A stretch of 9,691 nucleotides of DNA from Pseudomonadota bacterium (GTDB lineage: Bacteria > Pseudomonadota > Gammaproteobacteria > Enterobacterales > Succinivibrionaceae): the NCBI GenBank assembly GCA_023460615.1, contig JAEWPL010000076.1:1-9691 (forward strand), written 5' to 3'. Of the stretch, positions 5,195 to 9,691 are shown one piece after another. Below the pieces are notes generated by a model. It searched no databases, was not told the DNA's origin, and saw nothing but the letters and a program-made list of their open reading frames with translations. The position numbers were made by a program, and so were the translations under genes. The number at the start of each line of letters is the position of its first letter. The stretch's first letter is position 1.

Positions 5195-6151
5195 TTGTTT
5201 ACTAGAATTCTTGGTACAGGTAGTTACTTACCTTCACAAATACGTACTAATGCTGATTTAGAGAAGATGGTTGACACCTCTGATGAATGGATTATGGAAC
5301 GTACTGGTATTAGCCAAAGAAGAATCGCTGCTCCTGAGGAAACAGCTGCAAGCATGGGCGCTATTGCCGCTAAACGTGCTTTAGAAGCTGCTAATACAGA
5401 TGGCAGTGACATTGATTTGGTGATTTGTGCTACTACATCAGCTCAAAAGGCATTTCCATCAACTGCCTGCGAAATTTCAGGTATCTTAGGTATAAGTGGA
5501 TGCCCTGCTTTTGATCTTGCAGCTGCTTGTTCAGGTTTTAGCTACGGATATGCTTTAGCTCATTCAATGATTATGTCAGGGCAAGCTAAAAAGGTCTTGA
5601 TCGTTGCAGCAGACATTATGTCTAGAGCTTGTGATCCTAATGATAGAACCACCATTATTCTTTTTGGTGATGGTGCTTCTGCTTGCGTGTTAGGCGAGTC
5701 TGACGAAGAAGGTACTATCGCAGTACATATGGGCGCAGATGCTAAGTTTGGTCCATTACTAAGCCTAGATTATCCAAAGCGCGGTGTAGATACTTCAAAC
5801 TCTTCTTGGTTATATATGAAGGGTAATGATGTTTTTAAGCACGCTGTAACAGTTTTGGCTCAGTTAGTAAGTCAAACCTTAGAAAAGGGAAATATGAAAG
5901 CAGAGGATCTAGACTTTTTAGTTCCTCATCAAGCTAATTTACGTATTATTACAGCTACAGCTCGTAAGCTTAAATTAGACATGTCTCAAGTAATTGTAAC
6001 CTTAGATAAGCAAGGTAATACCTCAGCACCTTCTGTAGGTCTTGCTTTAGATGAAGGTATTAGACAAGGCAGAATTAAGCGTGGGGATGTTTTATTATTA
6101 GAATCCTTTGGCGGTGGCTTTACTTGGGGCTCAGCCTTAATTCGATATTAG
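5195..6151 (+). CDS. fabH: 3-oxoacyl-ACP synthase III (FabH)
   Basis: FabH condenses acetyl-CoA with malonyl-ACP to acetoacetyl-ACP, the first step of type II fatty-acid synthesis. From the chosen start the protein has 318 residues (E. coli 317). It carries the Cys-His-Asn triad: Cys112 in AAACSGF, His245 in LVPHQANLR and Asn275 in GNTSAPS. The N-terminus (FTRILGTGSYLP) and the C-terminal FGGGFTWGSALIRY match the family end to end. The start is a TTG at 5195 with GGAG (5185-5188) 6 bases upstream. A longer frame from a TTG at 5174 would begin in the T-tract, has no SD and adds seven residues with no family counterpart. The weak start codon and the upstream palindrome may keep synthesis low. 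fabD follows 47 bases later. Confidence 0.97.
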   Translation: MFTRILGTGSYLPSQIRTNADLEKMVDTSDEWIMERTGISQRRIAAPEETAASMGAIAAKRALEAANTDGSDIDLVICATTSAQKAFPSTACEISGILGISGCPAFDLAAACSGFSYGYALAHSMIMSGQAKKVLIVAADIMSRACDPNDRTTIILFGDGASACVLGESDEEGTIAVHMGADAKFGPLLSLDYPKRGVDTSNSSWLYMKGNDVFKHAVTVLAQLVSQTLEKGNMKAEDLDFLVPHQANLRIITATARKLKLDMSQVIVTLDKQGNTSAPSVGLALDEGIRQGRIKRGDVLLLESFGGGFTWGSALIRY

Positions 6152-6162
6152 GATTTTTATTA

Positions 6163-6185
6163 AAAAGTGCACTTGTTGCGCTTTT
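6163..6185 (+). terminator. Hairpin between fabH and fabD (attenuator-like)
   Basis: AAAAGTGC (6163-6170) and GCGCTTTT (6178-6185) form an 8-bp stem with one G-U pair and a 7-base loop, ending in four T/U that belong to the stem. The fabD SD (AGGAG, 6188-6192) begins two bases beyond it. It may act as a weak terminator, an RNA-processing site or a structure that keeps the SD open. It is too short of free U residues to be a sure terminator. Confidence 0.4.
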
Positions 6186-6198
6186 ATAGGAGATACAG

Positions 6199-7131
6199 AT
6201 GAAAAAATACGCAGCCGTTTTTCCAGGTCAAGGTTCACAAAGCGTAGGTATGTTTGCCGATTTTATGGATAATGAGATTGTTGCAAATACTTATGCTGAG
6301 GCTAATGAAGCTTTAGGTTATGATTTAAAAGCTATCACCCTAAATGGTCCTGAAGAGCAGTTAAATAAGACTGAAGTTACTCAGCCTGCAATCTTAACAG
6401 CTTCTGTTGCTGCTTTTAGAGTGCTAATGAGCAAAGCTGATGCTCCTAGTGCTTTAGCAGGTCACTCTTTAGGAGAATACTCAGCTTTAGTAGCAGCAGG
6501 TGCTATTGACTTTAAAGATGCTGTTAAATTAGTTCGTTTACGTGGTCAAGCTATGCAAGAGGCAGTTCCTGCAGGTGTAGGTGCAATGGCAGCAGTTTTA
6601 GGCTTAGAAGATCAAGTAATTATTGATACTTGCAATAAAGTATCAGATGCTCAATACAAAGTATGGGCTGCAAACTTCAATACTCCAGGTCAAGTTGTAA
6701 TTTCAGGTAACAAACAAGCTGTAGATAAGGCTTGTGAAGAATTTACAACTTTAGGAGCAAAGAGAGTAGTTCCTCTAGCTGTTAGCGCTCCATCTCACTG
6801 CCCACTAATGCAGCCAGCTGCAGACAGACTAGAAAAGGCTTTACACGAAATTACAGTAAAGGATGCAACTATCCCTGTATATGTAAACGCATATGCTAAG
6901 CCATTAACAAAAGCAGCCGACATTATCGATGCCTTAGTAAAACAACTTACTATGCCAGTTCGTTGGGTAGAAACCGTTCAAGCTTTAAAGGCTGATGGAG
7001 TTGAAGCTTTGGTTGAAGTTGGTCCTAACAAGGTTTTATGTGGTCTAAATCGTCGTATTGACAAGACTTTAGGTAGTGCTAATGTTTGCAATGAGGCAAC
7101 TTTAGCAAAAGCATTAGATGAATTAGCATAA
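6199..7131 (+). CDS. fabD: Malonyl-CoA:ACP transacylase (FabD)
   Basis: FabD moves malonyl from CoA to the phosphopantetheine of ACP, supplying FabH and FabF. The 310-residue protein (E. coli 309) contains FPGQGSQ (8-14, oxyanion region), the nucleophile elbow GHSLGEYSA with Ser90, Arg115 in LVRLRGQAMQ, which binds the malonyl carboxylate, and the catalytic His200 in SAPSHCPLM. The GPNKVL segment near the C-terminus (GQ/GPNKV motif) is also conserved. The start ATG has AGGAG 6 bases upstream. The gap to fabG is only 11 bases, and the fabG SD overlaps the fabD stop, so the two are surely on one transcript; this is the only junction in the fab cluster without an inverted repeat. Confidence 0.97.
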   Translation: MKKYAAVFPGQGSQSVGMFADFMDNEIVANTYAEANEALGYDLKAITLNGPEEQLNKTEVTQPAILTASVAAFRVLMSKADAPSALAGHSLGEYSALVAAGAIDFKDAVKLVRLRGQAMQEAVPAGVGAMAAVLGLEDQVIIDTCNKVSDAQYKVWAANFNTPGQVVISGNKQAVDKACEEFTTLGAKRVVPLAVSAPSHCPLMQPAADRLEKALHEITVKDATIPVYVNAYAKPLTKAADIIDALVKQLTMPVRWVETVQALKADGVEALVEVGPNKVLCGLNRRIDKTLGSANVCNEATLAKALDELA

Positions 7132-7142
7132 AGGTAAAATTC

Positions 7143-7889
7143 ATGTTTAAGTTAGATTTTACAGGTAAGATTGTTTTTGTGACTGGAGCTAGCCGTGGTA
7201 TTGGTAAAGCTATTGCCCAAAACTTTGAGCAATTAGGTGCAACAGTTTATGGTACTGCAACATCACAAAAAGGTGCTGATGCAATCACTGAGTACTTAAA
7301 TGGTCACGGTAAAGGCTTTGTTATGAATTCTTTAGATAGACAAAGCGTGGAAGATTGTTTCAATGCTGTAGTAGCAGAAGCTGGTACATGCCCTGATGTT
7401 TTAGTAAACAACGCAGGTATTACTCGTGATACTTTATTCATGAGAATGAAGCAAGAAGATTTTGATGCTGTAATTCAGTGTAACTTATTAGCTTGTGTTC
7501 AATTAGCAAAGCTATGTGTTTCTCCAATGATGAAGAAGCGTGCTGGTAGAATTATCAACATTTCTTCAATTGTTGGTCAAGATGGTAACGCTGGTCAATG
7601 TAACTACTCAGCAGCTAAAGCTGGCTTAATTGGCTTTAGCAAATCCTTAGCTAAAGAAGTTGGTAGCCGTGGTATCACCGTTAACTGTATCGCTCCAGGA
7701 TTTGTAGCTACAGATATGACTGCAGCTTTAAATGAGGAGCAATTAAAGGCTTGGACAAATACCATTCCTTTAAAGAGAGCTGCTACAGCAGATGATATTG
7801 CAGCTTCCGCTGTATTCTTAGCATCCGATATGGCCTCTTACATCACAGGTTCTACCATTGATGTAAACGGCGGATTACATTGTAATTAA
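7143..7889 (+). CDS. fabG: 3-oxoacyl-ACP reductase (FabG)
   Basis: FabG is the NADPH-dependent short-chain dehydrogenase that reduces 3-ketoacyl-ACP in each elongation cycle. The 248-residue protein has the nucleotide-binding TGASRGIG (14-21), NNAG (89-92) and the full catalytic tetrad: Asn114, Ser142 in NISSIVG, and Tyr155/Lys159 in YSAAK. The C-terminal PG and the GSTIDVNGGLH ending are typical. It is 4 residues longer than E. coli FabG before the tetrad, with no sign of lost function. The SD is AAGG at 7131-7134, sharing a base with the fabD stop, 8 bases before ATG. A long inverted repeat begins 3 bases after its stop. Confidence 0.97.
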   Translation: MFKLDFTGKIVFVTGASRGIGKAIAQNFEQLGATVYGTATSQKGADAITEYLNGHGKGFVMNSLDRQSVEDCFNAVVAEAGTCPDVLVNNAGITRDTLFMRMKQEDFDAVIQCNLLACVQLAKLCVSPMMKKRAGRIINISSIVGQDGNAGQCNYSAAKAGLIGFSKSLAKEVGSRGITVNCIAPGFVATDMTAALNEEQLKAWTNTIPLKRAATADDIAASAVFLASDMASYITGSTIDVNGGLHCN

Positions 7890-7891
7890 GA

Positions 7892-7970
7892 GTTTTGTTT
7901 GTGATTTGTGATAGAAATAGCTTTTTATGCAAAATAAAATCATAATACACTACCAAATCACAATCAAAAC
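7892..7970 (+). repeat. 17-bp inverted repeat between fabG and acpP
   Basis: GTTTTGTTTGTGATTTG (7892-7908) pairs with CAAATCACAATCAAAAC (7954-7970) with a single T/T mismatch, over a 45-base loop that itself contains a small hairpin (TTTTAT 7923-7928 with ATAAAA 7934-7939). No T-tract follows, so it is not a normal terminator. The right arm ends 3 bases before a TATAAT that may be the acpP -10, so the repeat could hold a regulator site or an RNA processing signal. Confidence 0.6.
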
Positions 7971-7973
7971 AGA

Positions 7974-7979
7974 TATAAT
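7974..7979 (+). promoter_or_regulatory. Possible -10 of the acpP promoter
   Basis: TATAAT is a perfect -10 hexamer 90 bases before acpP. The -35 position (TACCAA, 7951-7956, at 17 bases) is poor, so the promoter may need an activator. acpP is normally very highly expressed from its own promoter in E. coli, which favours a promoter in this 180-base gap; the assignment of this exact hexamer is tentative. Confidence 0.4.
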
Positions 7980-8000
7980 TAGGCAAGTTTTATTTTTGGT

Positions 8001-8053
8001 CTAGCAATAGTGCTAGGTTTTTAACTAGAAAGGACAGTAACTGCATAAGCAGT
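8001..8053 (+). promoter_or_regulatory. acpP leader with two hairpins
   Basis: CTAGCA (8001-8006) and TGCTAG (8011-8016) form a perfect 6-bp stem with an ATAG loop, followed by GTTTTT (8017-8022), the form of a weak attenuator. ACTGC (8040-8044) with GCAGT (8049-8053) makes a second small hairpin. The acpP SD (AGGA, 8061-8064) lies just downstream, 5 bases before ATG. A third CTAG at 8025-8028 could pair with 8001-8004 as an alternative fold. Confidence 0.4.
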
Positions 8054-8069
8054 CTGATCAAGGAAAGAA

Positions 8070-8312
8070 ATGAGCAACACCAATATTGAAGAGCGCGTAA
8101 AGAAAATTATCGTTGACATGTTAGGCGTAAAGCCTGAAGATGTTGTACCTGAGGCATCTTTCGTAGATGATTTAGGCGCTGACTCACTAGACACTGTAGA
8201 GCTAGTTATGGCACTTGAGGAAGAGTTCGAGACTGACATTCCTGATGAGGAAGCAGAGAAGATCAATACTGTTCAAGCTGCTATCGATTACATCAATAAG
8301 CACCAGGCTTAA
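8070..8312 (+). CDS. acpP: Acyl carrier protein (AcpP)
   Basis: ACP carries growing acyl chains on a 4'-phosphopantetheine arm. The 80-residue, strongly acidic protein has the canonical GADSLDTVELVMALEEEF, in which Ser39 is the attachment site for phosphopantetheine, between helices I and II. E. coli AcpP has 78 residues, and the fold elements (four helices) correspond throughout. The start ATG has AGGA 5 bases upstream. It sits between fabG and fabF as in most gammaproteobacteria, with a 180-base leader region upstream and a terminator-type hairpin downstream. This arrangement would let it be made in excess over the enzymes. Confidence 0.98.
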   Translation: MSNTNIEERVKKIIVDMLGVKPEDVVPEASFVDDLGADSLDTVELVMALEEEFETDIPDEEAEKINTVQAAIDYINKHQA

Positions 8313-8331
8313 TTGTCTGTGTTCTTAAATG

Positions 8332-8348
8332 AGATGGAGATCCCATCT
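8332..8348 (+). repeat. First hairpin after acpP (possible anti-terminator partner)
   Basis: AGATGG (8332-8337) and CCATCT (8343-8348) form a 6-bp stem with a 5-base loop. Its left arm and loop contain GGAGATCC (8336-8343), which is repeated at the fabF SD (8414-8421) and can also pair with the right arm of the next hairpin (ATCTCC, 8383-8388). Confidence 0.5.
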
Positions 8349-8369
8349 TCTGATATTTATTAAATAGAC

Positions 8370-8399
8370 TGGAGATGTTAACATCTCCATTCTTTTTTG
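8370..8399 (+). terminator. Intrinsic terminator after acpP
   Basis: TGGAGATGTT (8370-8379) is followed at once by its exact complement AACATCTCCA (8380-8389), a perfect 20-base palindrome giving an 8-bp stem with a TTAA loop. TTCTTTTTTG (8390-8399) follows. This is a good rho-independent terminator. It would end most acpP transcripts and limit read-through into fabF, whose SD is only 15 bases further on. Confidence 0.85.
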
Positions 8400-8425
8400 T
8401 TTTCTACATTCACGGAGATCCAACG

Positions 8426-9673
8426 GTGCAATTACGTAGGGTTGTAGTTACCGGTATGGGCATGTTAAGCCCAGTTGGCGGAACACTAGAAGAATCTTGG
8501 AAGAACATTTTAGCTGGTAAAAGCGGTATCGCACCTGTAGAAGGTTTTGATACAACAGACTTTACAGTTAAGATCGCTGGTCAAGTAAAAGAATTCAATG
8601 CTGAGCAATGGGGCATTGCTCGTAAAGATGAGCGTAAGATGGATTTATTCATCCAATACGGCATCGCAGCTGGTATCATGGCTATCAATGATTCTGGTAT
8701 TGAAATTACTAATGAGAATGCTGACCGAATTGGTACTATGATTGGTTCTGGCATTGGCGGTTTAACCTTCATTGAGAAGAATATCAATGGTTTAGCTGCT
8801 CGTGGACCTCATGGTATTAGCCCATTCTTCGTACCATCAACCATCATTAACATGGTTTCTGGTCAATTATCAATTATGAAAGGCCTACGTGGTCCTAACC
8901 TATCAACCGTAACTGCTTGTGCTACTGGTACTCATGCCATCGGTTTATCAGCTCGTTTAGTAGCATATGGTGATGCTGATGTGATGATTTGTGGCGGTGC
9001 AGAGAAGGCATCAACCCCAATGGGTATCGGTGGTTTCGCTGCTATGAAAGCATTATCACACCGTAATGATGATCCTGAGCATGCTTCACGTCCTTGGGAT
9101 AAGAACCGTGATGGTTTCGTATTAGGCGATGGTGCTGGTGTATTAGTACTTGAAGAGTACGAGCACGCTAAGGCACGTGGCGCTAAGATATACGCAGAGC
9201 TAGTTGGCTTTGGTATGTCTGGTGATGCTTACCATATGACTGCAACTCCTGAAACTGGCGAAGGTGCAGCTCGTTCTATGCTTCACGCCCTAAAGGATGC
9301 AAATGTAAAACCAGAGCAAGTAAATTACATTAACGCTCACGGTACTTCAACCTCAGTAGGTGATTTATCAGAGCTTCGTGCTGTTAAGAGCATTTTTGGT
9401 GATGCTCCTAAGAATTGCTGCATGAGTTCTACTAAGTCTATGACTGGTCACTTATTAGGTGCAGCTGGTGCTATTGAAGCTGTAATTACTGCTATGGCAG
9501 TTAAAGAGCAGATTTGCCCTCCAACTATTAACCTAGAAGATCCAGAAGATGAAGTAGGTGATTTTAACCTAGTTCCATGGACTCCTCAGAAACATGACAT
9601 TGAGTACGCTATGTCCAATAACTTTGGTTTTGGTGGTACTAATGGTTCATTACTATTCAAGAGAATTGACTAG
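8426..9673 (+). CDS. fabF: 3-oxoacyl-ACP synthase II (FabF)
   Basis: FabF elongates acyl-ACP by condensing it with malonyl-ACP. The 415-residue protein (E. coli 413) carries the Cys-His-His set: Cys165 in TACATGTHAIG, His305 in NAHGTST and His342 in KSMTGHLLGAAGA, with Lys337 beside it. The C-terminal NNFGFGGTNGS is intact. The Cys-His-His set and the RRVVVTGMG start mark it as KAS I/II, and overall similarity favours FabF over FabB. The chosen start is GTG at 8426, with GGAG (8414-8417) 8 bases upstream; this places RRVVVTG at residues 4-10 as in the family. The longer in-frame TTG at 8375 lies inside the terminator hairpin and would add a hydrophobic stretch with no counterpart. Arginine codons are largely CGT, as in rpmF. 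Expression probably depends on read-through of, or a promoter near, the acpP terminator; no clear promoter is seen in the 113-base gap. Confidence 0.97.
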   Translation: MQLRRVVVTGMGMLSPVGGTLEESWKNILAGKSGIAPVEGFDTTDFTVKIAGQVKEFNAEQWGIARKDERKMDLFIQYGIAAGIMAINDSGIEITNENADRIGTMIGSGIGGLTFIEKNINGLAARGPHGISPFFVPSTIINMVSGQLSIMKGLRGPNLSTVTACATGTHAIGLSARLVAYGDADVMICGGAEKASTPMGIGGFAAMKALSHRNDDPEHASRPWDKNRDGFVLGDGAGVLVLEEYEHAKARGAKIYAELVGFGMSGDAYHMTATPETGEGAARSMLHALKDANVKPEQVNYINAHGTSTSVGDLSELRAVKSIFGDAPKNCCMSSTKSMTGHLLGAAGAIEAVITAMAVKEQICPPTINLEDPEDEVGDFNLVPWTPQKHDIEYAMSNNFGFGGTNGSLLFKRID

Positions 9674-9691
9674 TAAGTAACTTGTCTAGAC

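Noticed and set aside
5224..5412. Minus-strand open frame of 62 codons inside fabH
   Set aside because: It is antisense to a fully conserved fabH region, with no SD and no recognisable protein; a frame shadow.
7901..7965. CRP-like half sites (TGTGA / TCACA) between fabG and acpP
   Set aside because: The halves are about 50 bases apart rather than 6, and no standard TGTGA-N6-TCACA is present.
8021..8266. Minus-strand open frame of 81 codons opposite acpP
   Set aside because: Its serine-rich composition is the antisense reading of the acidic ACP codons (GAA/GAG/GAT); no SD, and it overlaps the acpP leader.
8375..8425. Longer fabF start at TTG 8375 adding a hydrophobic N-terminal stretch
   Set aside because: The added codons fall inside the acpP terminator and T-tract, which explains the Phe-rich peptide; GTG 8426 has its own SD and fits the family length.
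8581..8787. Minus-strand open frame of 68 codons inside fabF
   Set aside because: Antisense to conserved fabF with no start signals or family match.
1..9691. tRNA, rRNA, CRISPR array, insertion-sequence ends, attachment sites
   Set aside because: None could be found by eye: no regular repeat-spacer pattern, no cloverleaf or CCA-type ends, and no terminal inverted repeats with target duplications.

Overview
The window is chromosomal DNA of an AT-rich gammaproteobacterium. Its backbone is the conserved run yceD-rpmF-plsX-fabH-fabD-fabG-acpP-fabF, with rluC upstream, as in enterobacteria and their relatives. The proteins align by eye with the E. coli family members: FabH has its catalytic Cys at 112 and FabF has Cys165/His305/His342, two residues off E. 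coli. A PD-(D/E)XK 'Rpn/transposase-like' gene at the left edge and the strong A/T bias would fit a gut-associated lineage such as Succinivibrionaceae, but that placement is an inference and not a demonstrated assignment.

Layout. Positions 1-330 (minus) hold the 5' part of an Rpn-type PD-(D/E)XK nuclease gene that runs off the window. An AT-rich gap (331-624) separates it from rluC (23S rRNA pseudouridine synthase) and a tightly coupled HAD-family phosphatase gene. A strong bidirectional-looking hairpin at 2286-2329 closes this unit. Convergent to it is a minus-strand gene for an exported protein of unknown function (2336-3028), in the place where E. coli carries the minus-strand maf paralogue yceF. 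A divergent intergenic region leads to yceD (DUF177), then a near-consensus sigma70 promoter and a structured leader, and rpmF (ribosomal protein L32 with an unusually long C-terminal tail).

The rest is type II fatty-acid and phospholipid synthesis, all on the plus strand. PlsX makes acyl-phosphate from acyl-ACP. FabH starts chains from acetyl-CoA and malonyl-ACP. FabD loads malonyl onto ACP, FabG reduces 3-ketoacyl-ACP, AcpP is the carrier, and FabF elongates. All catalytic motifs that can be checked are present, and no gene looks broken.

No unknown multi-gene system is visible, and the protein-coding content is mostly ordinary housekeeping. The unusual part is the non-coding punctuation. 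Almost every junction in the fab cluster (rpmF/plsX, plsX/fabH, fabH/fabD, fabG/acpP, acpP/fabF) contains an inverted repeat, several with T-tracts. Two junctions could be regulatory devices. At rpmF/plsX, a terminator-like hairpin sits between a good Shine-Dalgarno (SD) and the plsX ATG, so folding would bring the two to a normal spacing. At acpP/fabF, three copies of GGAGAT, one of them the fabF SD, compete for a single ATCTCC that is also the right arm of a terminator. Both readings come from the sequence only and are untested.
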